In this document: positions 1 through 9,233 of the stretch, one piece after another
How the letters are laid out: the number at the start of each line of letters is the position of its first letter
How positions within the stretch are numbered: position 1 is the stretch's first letter
Source of the DNA: Methylobacterium soli
GTDB taxonomy: Bacteria > Pseudomonadota > Alphaproteobacteria > Rhizobiales > Beijerinckiaceae
Direction: 5' to 3'
DNA length: 64,000 nucleotides
NCBI RefSeq assembly: GCF_008806385.1
Contig: NZ_VZZK01000002.1
Location: 62,001-126,000 of the forward strand
Position numbers and translations under genes: made by a program
Notes under the pieces: model-generated
Told to the model about the DNA's origin: nothing
The model's input: only the letters and a program-made list of their open reading frames with translations
Databases searched by the model: none

Positions 1-1047
1 ACCGACAAGGCCGAGATCTCCGGGGTCGCGACCGAGATCATGGGGCGCGCCCTCGGCCTGAGCCGGGCCGGCTACGGCACCGTCGATCCCGAGCGCGAGA
101 CCGTCGCGATCGTCTCGGACTGGACCGCGCCCGGCCTCGCCGGCCTCGCCCCGGCGCACCATTTCCGCGATTACGGCTCCTACATCGCGGATCTCAAGGT
201 CGGCCGGATTCTGGTGGTCGACGACGTGGCGGCCGATCCGCGCACCGCGGCGGACACGGCCGCCTGGGCCGGCATCGGCGTCCGCGCGGTGGCGAACCTG
301 CCCGTGACCGAGCATGGCCGCTTCGTGGCCCTGTTCTACCTCGCGAAGCCCGAGCCCCACGCCTGGACCGCCGAGGAGATCGGCTTCCTGCGCAGCGTCG
401 CGGACCGGACCCGCGCGGCCATCGCCCGGGTCGAATCCGAGGAGCGCCAGCAGCTCCTCAATCACGAGCTGAGCCACCGGATGAAGAACCTGCTCGCGAT
501 GGTGCAATCCATCGCGACGCAGACCATGCGCTCGGCCACCGACGTCGATTCGGCCAAGGAGATCCTGGCGGCCCGCCTGATCGCCCTCGGCCGCGCGCAC
601 GACCTGCTAATGGGCGGCGCCCTCGGCAGCACCAAGGTCCTGGCGATCGTGCGGGCGGCCCTGGAGATCCACACGGACCGGCCGAGCCGCTTCCGCCTCG
701 TCGGCCCCGATCTCGAGATCGGCGCGAAGCCCGCCCTCTCGCTCGCGCTGATGCTGCACGAATTGGCGACCAACGCGGCCAAGTACGGCGCGCTCTCGGT
801 CGAGACTGGCCATGTCGCGGTGAACTGGGAGGTGGTGCCGGGCGCCGGCGAGCCGCTCCTGCGGGTCTCCTGGGCGGAGTTGGACGGCCCCCCGGTCACG
901 CCGCCGAGCCGCAAGGGCTTCGGCACGCGCTTCATCGAGCGGGGCCTAGCCGGGCAGGTCAGCGGCACGGTCGCCCTCACGTACGAGCCCGGCGGCGTCA
1001 CCTGCACGGTGACGGGTGCGCTCGCGGCCTTCCAGTCGAATCTGTAG
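1..1047 (+). CDS. HWE-family sensor histidine kinase, 3' part (5' end outside window)
   Basis: The reading frame is open from base 1, so the start lies upstream; 348 residues are visible. Residues about 1-150 look like a GAF-type sensor domain. The kinase core follows: the phosphoacceptor helix has HRMKN near residue 160, the N-box has LHELATNAAKYG, and the C-terminal part has VSWAELDGPP and GFGTR. An Arg-Met-Lys-Asn H-box, a histidine in the N-box and a W-x-E motif are typical of HWE kinases, which signal light, redox or general stress in alphaproteobacteria. No membrane segment is visible in this part, so it may be cytoplasmic. The receiver protein 140 bp downstream on the same strand is a plausible partner. 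The signal it senses cannot be told from the sequence. Confidence 0.88.
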   Translation, partial: TDKAEISGVATEIMGRALGLSRAGYGTVDPERETVAIVSDWTAPGLAGLAPAHHFRDYGSYIADLKVGRILVVDDVAADPRTAADTAAWAGIGVRAVANLPVTEHGRFVALFYLAKPEPHAWTAEEIGFLRSVADRTRAAIARVESEERQQLLNHELSHRMKNLLAMVQSIATQTMRSATDVDSAKEILAARLIALGRAHDLLMGGALGSTKVLAIVRAALEIHTDRPSRFRLVGPDLEIGAKPALSLALMLHELATNAAKYGALSVETGHVAVNWEVVPGAGEPLLRVSWAELDGPPVTPPSRKGFGTRFIERGLAGQVSGTVALTYEPGGVTCTVTGALAAFQSNL

Positions 1048-1187
1048 CGCGCACCGTTTCGGCGCGAACGCGCGTCACCGCAAGGTTTGAGGGCCGTTCC
1101 CGGTGGCCGCGCGATCGGGTACGGCGACACGCGATGAAATCCCGAGCCGGCCTTGCAACTTAACCCAGATCAACCCGTTCGCCTTCG

Positions 1188-1568
1188 ATGACCCAGAATC
1201 GCGTGCAGCGGGCCGTCGCCGTGGTGGCCGAGGACGAGCCCATTCTCCGCCTGGAGGCGGTCGATTTCCTGGAGGAGGCCGGCTTCGAGGTTCTCGATGC
1301 CGCCGACGCGGTCCAGGCGCTCCGGCATCTCGAGCAGCACCCGGACGTGTGCCTCCTGTTCACCGACGTGCAGATGCCGCCGGGCGGCATGACCGGCCTC
1401 GACCTCGCGCGCGAGGTCGCCGAGCGCTGGCCCCTCACCGCGATCGTGATCTGCTCGGGCATCGCCGAGCCGGACCCGGCGACGCTCCCGAGCACGGCCC
1501 GGTTCGTCCCCAAGCCGTTCCTGCCGAGCCGCATGCGGACGATCCTCAAGGGCGTCGCCGACCGCTGA
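1188..1568 (+). CDS. single-domain response regulator (CheY-like receiver)
   Basis: This 126-residue protein is a receiver domain with no output domain. The acidic pair is E15-D16, the phosphoacceptor is D60 (in FTDVQMPPGG) and the conserved lysine is K109 in FVPKPF. All needed catalytic residues are present, so it should accept phosphate. It lies just after the HWE kinase, in the same direction, and HWE kinases often pair with such stand-alone receivers that act as phosphate sinks or relay proteins. The partner assignment is inferred from adjacency only. The start fits a compact receiver without an N-terminal extension. Confidence 0.85.
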   Translation: MTQNRVQRAVAVVAEDEPILRLEAVDFLEEAGFEVLDAADAVQALRHLEQHPDVCLLFTDVQMPPGGMTGLDLAREVAERWPLTAIVICSGIAEPDPATLPSTARFVPKPFLPSRMRTILKGVADR

Positions 1569-1667
1569 CGCGGTGACGGATCGCGGCGCGCCTGCCCCTT
1601 CCGGCGGATGCGCCGGCCGGATATGTCGGGCCTGACCCCGCAGATCCGCCCTCCGCACAGGTTGAGC

Positions 1668-3077
1668 ATGAACGCCCCCGCCCCCCGCCAGCGCCCCGAT
1701 CCCGAGACCGTCGCGCGGGTCGTCACGGCGCTCGAAGCCCGGTTCGGCGCGCGGGTCGCCACCGGCCTGTCCCAGCGCGAGCAGCATGCCAGCACTCTCA
1801 CCTGGGTCCCGAACCAGCCTCCGGACGCCGTGGTGTTCGCCGAGAGCACCGAGGAGGTGCAGGCCATCGTGCGGATCTGCGCCGAGCACCGGATGCCGGT
1901 CATCGCCTTCGGGACGGGCTCGTCCCTCGAAGGCCATGTCAACGCGCCCTATGGTGGCATCTCCATCGATCTCTCGGGCATGAACCGCGTGCGCGCGGTC
2001 CATGCCGAGGATCTCGATTGCGTGGTCGAGGCCGGAACCACCCGCAAGACGCTGAACGCGCATCTGCGCGACCAGGGCCTGTTCTTCCCGATCGATCCCG
2101 GCGCCGACGCCTCGCTCGGCGGCATGGCGGCGACCCGGGCGTCCGGCACCAACGCGGTCCGATACGGCACGATGCGCGACTGCGTGCTGGCGCTGACCGC
2201 GGTGATGCCCGACGGCGCGATCGTCCGCACCGGCAGCCGCGCCCGCAAGAGCTCGGCCGGCTACGACCTGACGCGGCTCCTCGTCGGCTCGGAGGGCACC
2301 CTCGGGATCATCACCGAGCTGACGCTTCGCCTCAGCGGCATCCCGGAGGCGATCTCGGCGGGGATCTGCCCGTTCCCGAGCATCGGCGCCGCCTGCGATG
2401 CCACCATCGTGACGATCCAATCGGGCCTGCCGATCGCCCGGATCGAACTCCTCGACGAGGTCCAGGTCCGGGCCTGCAATGCCTACGCGAAGCTCAGCCT
2501 GCCCGAGACCCCGCTCCTCCTCGTCGAGTTCCACGGCTCGGACGCCTCGGTCCGGGAGCAGGCCGAAAGCTTCGGCGAGATCGCGGCCGAGCAGGGCGGC
2601 GGCCCCTTCACCTGGGCGACGCAGGCCGAGGAGCGCAGCCGCCTCTGGCAGGCCCGCCACGACGCCTACTGGGCCGCCATGAGCCTGCGGCCCGGCGCCA
2701 AGGCGATCTCCACCGATGTCTGCGTGCCGATCTCGCGGCTCGCCGAATGCGTCGAGGCGTCCAAGGCCGACATCGCCGAGAGCGGGCTCGTGGCGCCGAT
2801 TGTCGGGCATGTGGGCGACGGCAACTTCCACTGCCTGCTCCTCGTCGATCCGGAGGCGCCCGACGAGGTCGCCCGGGGCAACGCCCTGATCGACCGTCTG
2901 GTGCGCCGGGCGCTCGCCATGGACGGCACCTGCAGCGGCGAGCACGGCATCGGTCAGAAGAAGATCCGCTTCATGGCGGAGGAGCACGGGCCCGGCGCCC
3001 TGGCGCTGATGCGGGCGCTCAAGCAAACCCTCGATCCGCACGCGATCATGAATCCCGGCAAGGTGCTGGAGGCCTGA
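1668..3077 (+). CDS. FAD-binding D-2-hydroxyacid dehydrogenase (D-lactate dehydrogenase/GlcD family)
   Basis: The protein has 469 residues from this ATG, close to the family length of about 460-480. The N-terminal PCMH-type FAD domain shows FGTGSSLEGH at residues 81-90 and the later FAD loop LVGSEGTLGIITE. The C-terminal cap has the metal/substrate motif GHVGDGNFH (about 379-387) and SGEHGIG (about 423-429), both typical of cytochrome-linked D-lactate dehydrogenase and of the glycolate oxidase subunit GlcD. It should oxidise D-lactate or a related D-2-hydroxyacid and pass electrons to cytochrome c or quinone. No GlcE/GlcF partners are adjacent, which favours the single-subunit D-lactate type. 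An in-frame ATG at 1608 would add 20 residues. I prefer 1668 because the homologous fold begins soon after it. Confidence 0.88.
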   Translation: MNAPAPRQRPDPETVARVVTALEARFGARVATGLSQREQHASTLTWVPNQPPDAVVFAESTEEVQAIVRICAEHRMPVIAFGTGSSLEGHVNAPYGGISIDLSGMNRVRAVHAEDLDCVVEAGTTRKTLNAHLRDQGLFFPIDPGADASLGGMAATRASGTNAVRYGTMRDCVLALTAVMPDGAIVRTGSRARKSSAGYDLTRLLVGSEGTLGIITELTLRLSGIPEAISAGICPFPSIGAACDATIVTIQSGLPIARIELLDEVQVRACNAYAKLSLPETPLLLVEFHGSDASVREQAESFGEIAAEQGGGPFTWATQAEERSRLWQARHDAYWAAMSLRPGAKAISTDVCVPISRLAECVEASKADIAESGLVAPIVGHVGDGNFHCLLLVDPEAPDEVARGNALIDRLVRRALAMDGTCSGEHGIGQKKIRFMAEEHGPGALALMRALKQTLDPHAIMNPGKVLEA

Positions 3078-3257
3078 TCCCCACGGCGCGCTACCGCACC
3101 GAGGGGTGCCCTTGCGGCCCCCGAGGGCGAACCCCCGGCCTCACGGCCACGTTGGTTGAGGCTAGACCAAGACGGGGCCTAACCTGCCTGCCGAACCTGC
3201 ATGGATCGCGATGGCGGCCGGACGGCCCGGGGAGTCGCTGCCACGGAGGTCGCCGCC

Positions 3258-3503
3258 ATGCCTACCGAAGCCCGCCGCGCCGAGTTCGCCCAGAAGGCCC
3301 TCGATTGCTACGCGCATGCCCACGCCACGGTGCGCCGCTGGCGCACCGCCCACCCGGCCGACGACGTCGCGGAATGCGACATCGTCGATCTCATCACCGA
3401 CCTGCTGCTGCTCGCCCGCCTCCGGGGGCACGACCCGGCCACCATCGTCAGCAAGGCCGAGCGCCACGTCTACGCCGAGACCGGGCACCAATACGGGCCC
3501 TGA
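3258..3503 (+). CDS. small hypothetical protein (81 aa)
   Basis: I do not recognise this protein. The ATG is preceded by GGAGGT seven bases upstream, which fixes the start better than the in-frame ATG at 3201. It is soluble and mostly helical in appearance: an N-terminal stretch rich in Ala/Arg, then a leucine-rich helix (DLITDLLLLARLRGHDP). There is no signal peptide or known motif. The flanking gap back to the dehydrogenase is 180 bp, so it may have its own promoter. Codon use matches its neighbours, which supports it being real. Confidence 0.6.
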   Translation: MPTEARRAEFAQKALDCYAHAHATVRRWRTAHPADDVAECDIVDLITDLLLLARLRGHDPATIVSKAERHVYAETGHQYGP

Positions 3504-3634
3504 GCCAGGCCCCCGCAACCGCCGATGTGCGAGGCGGCACCACGAAACGTTTCAGCCCGTGCGACGAAACATTTGCGCAAACACCGTTCGCTACACGTCT
3601 CGCGACCCAATCGGACGAAGCGGAGGCAGCACAG

Positions 3635-3829
3635 ATGAACGTTGCAGTTCAGGCCCAGCCTCTTGCCGTCGTGGTGTTCGCCCTCGCCCTCGCGGTGGCG
3701 CCGATCGCCAATCCCCTGCTCCTCGCTCTCGTCCTCATCCTCGGCGGCACGGTCGCGGCCTATCGCGGCGCCAGCGACCTCGTGGCGATCGCCCGGGAGG
3801 ACGAGGTGGTGTTCCGCCACTTCATCTGA
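3635..3829 (+). CDS. small membrane protein (64 aa)
   Basis: The start ATG has a purine-rich GCGGAGG about eight bases upstream. Residues about 8-43 are strongly hydrophobic and could form two short membrane helices broken at a Pro-Ile-Ala-Asn-Pro turn; the acidic tail (AREDEVVFRHFI) would then be cytoplasmic. No family is recognised. Codon bias is that of the host and the membrane-protein pattern is clear in only this frame, so I think it is expressed. Its role is unknown. Confidence 0.55.
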   Translation: MNVAVQAQPLAVVVFALALAVAPIANPLLLALVLILGGTVAAYRGASDLVAIAREDEVVFRHFI

Positions 3830-3937
3830 GCGCGACCCGGAGCACCGCCCCGATCCCGGCCGCTCGGCGCAGCCTGAGAGGGTCGAGAAGCCGCGGATCG
3901 CTCTATCCGTCCCGGCCGCTCGCGCTCCTCGAAAATC

Positions 3938-5512
3938 TCAGAAGAAGATCGGCCTGGCGCTCGCCACATGCTCGCCGAGCAGGCTGCCGGTCGACGGATC
4001 GACCTCCTTCAGGACCACGTCGTAGCCCCAGAGGTCAGCGAGGTGCTGCAGCACGCGCCGGGCGTCGTCCTTCTGCAGCGTGATGCGGTTCAGCGCCTTG
4101 TGGTGCAGGATCAGGCGGCGGTCGCCTTCGAGGTCGACATCCACCACCTCGATATCGGGATCGAGCCAGGCGACGTCGTATTGCCGGGCAAAGGAGCGGC
4201 GCATCTTGCGGTAGCCGCGCTCGTCGTGGATCGCCTCGACCCGCAATTCCGGCTCCTCGGGATCATCGACCACGTGGAACATGCGCATCTCGCGCATCAG
4301 CTTCGGGCTCAGGAACTGCGCGATGAAGCTCTCGTCGCGGTAATTCTCCCAGACGTCGCGCAGAACCGCCATGGCGTCGCCAGTGCCGGCGATCTCCGGG
4401 AACCACTGGCGGTCCTCGGCGGTGGGCTGCTCCACGATGCGGGCGATGTCCTGCATCATCGCGAAGCCGATCGCGTAGGGGTTGTGGCCGCCATAGGACC
4501 GCTCGTCGTAATTCGGCTGGCGGATCACGTTGGTGTGCGATTGCAGGAATTCGAGATAGGCCGCCTCGCCGATCAGCCCCTTCTCGGAGAGGGAATTCAT
4601 GATCCGGTAATGGCAATAGGTGGCGCAGCCCTCGTTCATCACCTTGGTCTGGCGCTGCGGGTAGAAATACTGCGCCACGAGGCGGACGATGCGCAGGATC
4701 TCGCGCTGCCAGGGGCGCAGGCGCGGGGCGGCCTTCTCCAGGAAGTAGAGGATGTTCTCCTGCGGCAGTTCGAGGAGCGCGCGGCGGCGCTCGGCGGCGA
4801 GGTCCGGGCGCGAGCCCGCCGCCTTCTGCGGCAGCGTGCGCCAGAGGTCGTTGTAGATCTGCTCGCCGTGCTGCTCGCGCTCGCGCTCGCGCCGCTGCTC
4901 GGAGGCGAGGTCGGGGCGCTTCTTGCGGGGATAGCGGTGGACGCCCTGGCTCATCAGGGCGTGGGCGGCATCGAGCACCTGCTCCACGGCCTGGTGCCCG
5001 TAGCGCTCCTCGCAGCGTGAGATGTAGCTCTTGGCGAAGTCGAGATAATCGAGGATGCCCTCGGCATCGGTCCATTGCCGAAAGAGATAGTTGTTCTTGA
5101 AGAAGTGGTTATGGCCGAAGGCCGCGTGCGCGATGACGAGGGTCTGCATCGTCGCCGAGTTCTCCTCCATCACGTAGGAGATGCACGGGTCGGAATTGAT
5201 GACGATCTCGTAGGCCAGCCCCATCAGGCCGCGGCGGTAGCCCGCCTCGTGCTGGGCGAAGTGCTTGCCGAAGGACCAGTGCTTGTAGAACAGCGGCATG
5301 CCGATCGACGCGTAGGCGTCGAGCATCTGCTCGGCCGTGATGATCTCGATCTGGTTCGGATACCAGGACAGGCCGAGCTCGGGGCCGGCGACGGCCTCGC
5401 AGGCGTCGTGGATGCGCCGGATCGTGTCGAAATCCCAGTCATTGCCGGTGAAGAGCGGCGTCGCCGATCCGGAGATGATCTGGGGCTTCGTGCGGCTCAG
5501 GCTGCCGACCAT
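3938..5512 (-). CDS. spoVR: SpoVR family protein (YcgB-like)
   Basis: The 524-residue protein matches the SpoVR/YcgB family in length and in its many aromatic and His/Glu-rich motifs (for example LYIE-like blocks, ATYCHYRIMN and SYGGHNPYAIGFAMMQD). The molecular function of the family is not settled; it is named for spore cortex formation in Bacillus, but in Gram-negative bacteria it is part of a starvation/stress module. It is the third gene of prkA-yeaH-spoVR, 102 bp after yeaH on the same strand. No signal peptide is present. The start ATG at 5512 gives an N-terminus with a plausible leader-free fold. Confidence 0.93.
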   Translation of the reverse strand: MVGSLSRTKPQIISGSATPLFTGNDWDFDTIRRIHDACEAVAGPELGLSWYPNQIEIITAEQMLDAYASIGMPLFYKHWSFGKHFAQHEAGYRRGLMGLAYEIVINSDPCISYVMEENSATMQTLVIAHAAFGHNHFFKNNYLFRQWTDAEGILDYLDFAKSYISRCEERYGHQAVEQVLDAAHALMSQGVHRYPRKKRPDLASEQRREREREQHGEQIYNDLWRTLPQKAAGSRPDLAAERRRALLELPQENILYFLEKAAPRLRPWQREILRIVRLVAQYFYPQRQTKVMNEGCATYCHYRIMNSLSEKGLIGEAAYLEFLQSHTNVIRQPNYDERSYGGHNPYAIGFAMMQDIARIVEQPTAEDRQWFPEIAGTGDAMAVLRDVWENYRDESFIAQFLSPKLMREMRMFHVVDDPEEPELRVEAIHDERGYRKMRRSFARQYDVAWLDPDIEVVDVDLEGDRRLILHHKALNRITLQKDDARRVLQHLADLWGYDVVLKEVDPSTGSLLGEHVASARPIFF

Positions 5513-5614
5513 GCAAGCGGTCCTCTTCCTCGACCCCGACTCGCTCCCCGCGCTCGGGGAGACGCCTTCGCGAGGACGGGCGACGCCCGGCCCCCCATGA
5601 CCTTATCCCGGCCC

Positions 5615-6916
5615 CTAAGCCCCCGCCTCGGCCCGCGCGTCCTTGCGGCCGAACAGCTCGCGGAAGACCGGGTAGATCTCGCGGCGGTGGTTGACCTTGC
5701 GCATCGCGATGGCGCCCCCCGATTTCGCGAGGCCCTCATAGGTCCGCCACAGGGTGGTGCGGTGCTCGACGAAGCCCGCGCGGGGGCCGTTCTCGTCGCC
5801 GACCTCCAGATAGGCGAAATGCTGGCAGGCCGGCAGGATGTGGCTGCGCAGGAGCTCCGTCGCGGTCGGCCCGTCCGACGAGACGTTGTCGCCGTCGGAC
5901 GCCTGGGCCGCGTAGATGTTCCAGTCATCGGGCGAGTAGCGCTCGGCGATGACGCGCTTCATCTCGACGAGAGCCGAGGAGACCAGGGTGCCGCCGGTCT
6001 CGCGCGAGCCGAAGAAGGTCTCCTCGTCGACCTCCGTCGCCCGGTCGGTGTGGCGGATGAACACGATCTCCACGTGCCGGTAGCGCCGCGTCAGGAAGAT
6101 GTGCAGCAGGATGTAGAACCGCTTGGCGAGGTCCTTCATGTGCTCGGTCATCGAGCCCGAGACGTCCATGAGGCAGAACATCACCGCCTGGGCGACGGGG
6201 CGCGGATAGGGCTCGAAGCGGCGGTAGCGCAGGTCGATCGGGTCGACGTAGGGGATGCGCTTCGAGCGCTCGCGCAGCATCTCCAGGGCGAGCTGCAGGT
6301 CGGGCAGCGCCGGATCGCCCGGCCGCATCTCGGCGATGCGGGCTTCCAGCGCGGCGATCTCCTCGGGCTTCGGGCGCTTCAGGGCGATGCGCCGCGACAT
6401 CGAGTTGCGCAGCGTCCGGCCGAGGGCGAGGTTGGCGGGCGAGCCCGTCACCGTGTAGCCGGCCCGGCGCAGGCCCTCCGTCTCCACCACCGCGAGGCGG
6501 CGCTTGGCGAGGTCGGGCAGTTCGAGATCCTCGAGGAACAATTCGAGGAACTCCTCCCGGGTCAGGACGAAGCGGAAGGCGTCCTCGCTGTTCTCTCCCC
6601 CCTCGCCGCCCTCGCCGGAGCCGCTGCCGCCCCCGCCGCCGGGCGGGCGCTCGATGCGGTCGCCCTCCACGTAGGTCTTGTTGCCGGGCAGGATGTGGTC
6701 CTGAAGGCCGGTGCCGGGCTGGCGCGAGAAGCGCGGCTCGCGCACCCCGTCGACCGGGACCGAGACGCGGCCGTCCTTGCCGAGATCCTTGATGTCCTTC
6801 TCGCGGGCGGATTCCCGCACCGCGCGCTGGGCCACATCCTTGACCCGGCGCAGGAAGCGCTGCCGATTGGCGAGGCTCTTGCCGCCTGGATTGAGCCGAC
6901 GGTCGACGATGTGCAT
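5615..6916 (-). CDS. yeaH: YeaH/YhbH family protein (DUF444, von Willebrand A-like)
   Basis: This 433-residue protein starts MHIVDRRLNPGGKSLANRQR, the typical opening of the DUF444 family. A glycine/serine and Gly/Glu-rich linker lies near residues 95-110. The C-terminal half is a von Willebrand factor A-like fold with the MIDAS motif DVSGSM near residues 248-253. The family acts with the PrkA kinase and SpoVR in the nitrogen-starvation and stationary-phase response of enterobacteria; its own biochemistry is unknown. It sits between prkA and spoVR with gaps of 111 and 102 bp, so co-transcription is likely, perhaps with partial termination at the small hairpin near 7009-7023. Confidence 0.93.
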   Translation of the reverse strand: MHIVDRRLNPGGKSLANRQRFLRRVKDVAQRAVRESAREKDIKDLGKDGRVSVPVDGVREPRFSRQPGTGLQDHILPGNKTYVEGDRIERPPGGGGGSGSGEGGEGGENSEDAFRFVLTREEFLELFLEDLELPDLAKRRLAVVETEGLRRAGYTVTGSPANLALGRTLRNSMSRRIALKRPKPEEIAALEARIAEMRPGDPALPDLQLALEMLRERSKRIPYVDPIDLRYRRFEPYPRPVAQAVMFCLMDVSGSMTEHMKDLAKRFYILLHIFLTRRYRHVEIVFIRHTDRATEVDEETFFGSRETGGTLVSSALVEMKRVIAERYSPDDWNIYAAQASDGDNVSSDGPTATELLRSHILPACQHFAYLEVGDENGPRAGFVEHRTTLWRTYEGLAKSGGAIAMRKVNHRREIYPVFRELFGRKDARAEAGA

Positions 6917-7008
6917 CCGGTCTCTTCGCCTTCGCCCTCAAGTCTCGGCCGGTTCAGTATTCCCGGCCGATCGCCCGAAACTGTGGCGGTGGAGGGTCCA
7001 AAACCGTT

Positions 7009-7023
7009 CCCCCGGAGCGGGGG
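7009..7023 (-). terminator. small GC hairpin between prkA and yeaH
   Basis: CCCCCG, loop GAG, CGGGGG forms a six-pair stem just past the prkA stop. On the minus strand it is followed by AACGGTTTTGG, a poor U-tract. It could attenuate read-through into yeaH or simply stabilise the prkA message. The stem is short, so the call is tentative. Confidence 0.35.
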
Positions 7024-7027
7024 AGGC

Positions 7028-8980
7028 TCACCCCGCCTGCTTCACCCGCATGTACCACTCGACGAGGCGGCGCACCTGACGCTCGGTATAGCCGCGATCG
7101 ACCATCCGCTCGACGAACTCGCCGTGCTTCTTCTCGGTCTCGCCGTCCTTCTTGGAACCAAAGGAGATGACGGGCAGCAGTTCCTCGACCTGGCTGAACA
7201 TGCGCCGCTCGATCACCTCGCGCAGCTTCTCGTAGCTCGTCCAGCTCGGGTTGCGGCCCCCGTGCTGAGCCCGCGAGCGCAGCGCGAACTTGACGACCTC
7301 GTTGCGGAAATCCTTCGGATTCGCGATGCCGGCCGGCTTCTCGATTTTGGTGAGCTCCTGGTTCAGGAGCTCGCGGTTGAGGAGCTGCCCGGTCTCGGAA
7401 TCCTTGAAGTCCTGATCCTCGATCCAGGCGTCCGCGTAGTCGATGTAGCGGTCGAACAGGTTCTGCCCGTAATCGTGGTAGGATTCGAGATAGGCCTTCT
7501 GGATCTCGTGGCCGATGAACTCGGCGTAGCGCGGGGCCAGCTCGGTCTTGATGAATTCGAGGTAGCGCTTCTCGGTCTCGGGCGGCAGCTGCTCGCGCCG
7601 GAGCGCCTGCTCCAGCACGTACATCAGGTGGACGGGGTCGGCCGAGACCTCGGTGGTGTCGTGGTTGAAGGTCGCGGCCATCACCTTGAAGGCGAAGCGG
7701 GTCGAGATCCCGTCCATGCCCTCGTCGACCCCGGCCGTGTCCTTGTATTCCTGCATCGAGCGGGCCCGGGGATCGACCTCCCGGAGGCTCTCCCCGTCAT
7801 AGACCCGCATCTTGGAGAACAGGTTCGAGTTGGCGTGCTCGCGCAGGCGCGACAGGACCGAGAACCGGGCCAGCATCTCCAGGGTGCCGGGAGCGCAGGC
7901 GGCCTGCGCCAGCTCGGAGCCCGAGACCAGCTTCTCGTAGATGCGCTGCTCCTCCGTGACCCGGAGGCAGTAGGGCACCTTGATGACGTAGATGCGGTCG
8001 ATGAAGGCTTCGTTGTTCTTGTTGGTCTTGAAGGTCTGCCACTCGGCCTCGTTCGAGTGGGCCAGGATCACGCCCGTGAACGGGATCGCGCCGATATTCT
8101 CGGTGCCGACATAGTTGCCCTCCTGCGTCGCCGTGAGCAGCGGGTGGAGCATCTTGATCGGGGCCTTGAACATCTCGACGAATTCGAGGACGCCCTGGTT
8201 CGCTCGGTTCAGCCCGCCCGAATACGAGTAGGCGTCGGGGTCGGCCTGGGACAGGGTCTCGAGGCGGCGGATATCGACCTTGCCGACGAGGCTCGAGATG
8301 TCCTGGTTGTTCTCGTCGCCGGGCTCGGTCTTGGCGATGCCGATCTGGCGCAGGCGCGAGGGCCTGACCTTGATCACCGTGAACCGCGAGATGTCGCCGT
8401 TGAACTCGTCGAGGCGCTTGAGGGCCCAGGGGCTCATCAGCCCAGTGAGGCGCCGGCGCGGGATGCCGTAGCGGCTCTGGATCTCCTCGCCCATGGTCTC
8501 GGGGTCGAACAGGCCGAGCGGGCTCTCGAAGACCGGCGAGACCTCGTTGCCGGCCTTGAGCACGTAGATGGGGTGGACCTCCATCAGGGCCTTCAGGCGC
8601 TCGGCGAGCGACGACTTGCCGCCGCCGACCGGGCCGAGGAGGTAGAGGATCTGCTTGCGCTCCTCGAGCCCCTGCGCGGCGTGGCGGAAGAACGAGACGA
8701 TCCGCTCGATCGTCTCCTCCATGCCGTAGAACTCGGAGAAGGCCGGGTAGGTCCGGATCGTCCGGTTCATGAAGACGCGGCCGAGGCGGGCGTCCTTCGA
8801 GGTGTCGACGAATTCCGGCTTGCCGATGGCGTCGAGGATGCGCTCGGCCGCGCTCGCATACATCAGCGGCTCGTCGCGGCAGGCATCGAGGAACTCGGAG
8901 AGGCTCATCTCCGCGTCGCGCCGAGCCTCGTACCCTCTGGCGAAGCTCTGAAACAGGTCGTTCGTCGACTGCAACGGCAT
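7028..8980 (-). CDS. prkA: PrkA family serine protein kinase (YeaG-like)
   Basis: At 650 residues it has the usual PrkA length. The N-terminal AAA domain carries a Walker A motif GPVGGGKSS near residues 113-121; the C-terminal part is the PrkA kinase-like domain (FGSKKDGE to the end). PrkA proteins are atypical serine/threonine kinases; some members also show protease activity in vitro. With YeaH and SpoVR it forms a conserved stress module linked to starvation survival. It is the first gene of the operon, with 253 bp of non-coding DNA upstream that should hold the promoter. Confidence 0.94.
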   Translation of the reverse strand: MPLQSTNDLFQSFARGYEARRDAEMSLSEFLDACRDEPLMYASAAERILDAIGKPEFVDTSKDARLGRVFMNRTIRTYPAFSEFYGMEETIERIVSFFRHAAQGLEERKQILYLLGPVGGGKSSLAERLKALMEVHPIYVLKAGNEVSPVFESPLGLFDPETMGEEIQSRYGIPRRRLTGLMSPWALKRLDEFNGDISRFTVIKVRPSRLRQIGIAKTEPGDENNQDISSLVGKVDIRRLETLSQADPDAYSYSGGLNRANQGVLEFVEMFKAPIKMLHPLLTATQEGNYVGTENIGAIPFTGVILAHSNEAEWQTFKTNKNNEAFIDRIYVIKVPYCLRVTEEQRIYEKLVSGSELAQAACAPGTLEMLARFSVLSRLREHANSNLFSKMRVYDGESLREVDPRARSMQEYKDTAGVDEGMDGISTRFAFKVMAATFNHDTTEVSADPVHLMYVLEQALRREQLPPETEKRYLEFIKTELAPRYAEFIGHEIQKAYLESYHDYGQNLFDRYIDYADAWIEDQDFKDSETGQLLNRELLNQELTKIEKPAGIANPKDFRNEVVKFALRSRAQHGGRNPSWTSYEKLREVIERRMFSQVEELLPVISFGSKKDGETEKKHGEFVERMVDRGYTERQVRRLVEWYMRVKQAG

Positions 8981-9233
8981 TCGATAACCCCTTCCACGAC
9001 GGAGACAGCTTCATCCTGTCTCGCCTCGGATGCAACTGACAGGCCCGCTTTTGTCGCAGTGCGGTCAACAGGCCATTCGGGCGTGTGATGCGTGCAACAG
9101 GTCCCGCGATCACATCGCCCGATCCGTCTCCGTTCCCTCAAAACTCGGTTCTGTCGGCCGTGCCGTTCTGGGCGCCACCCGAAGTGCAGCGTCGCCGAAG
9201 AACTGTGCACGGCCGGCGTCTCACGGCCTCGGA

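Noticed and set aside
1170..3041. Long open frame opposite the D-lactate dehydrogenase gene
   Set aside because: It is a shadow frame: low-complexity Arg/Asp/Gly-rich sequence with no domain, caused by high GC.
3102..3136. Terminator-like inverted repeat after the D-lactate dehydrogenase gene
   Set aside because: The stem (GCCCT/AGGGC) has only five good pairs, a long loop and no U-tract.
5075..9088. Very long open frame opposite the prkA module
   Set aside because: It runs antisense through three well-supported genes and its translation is low complexity; no family is visible.
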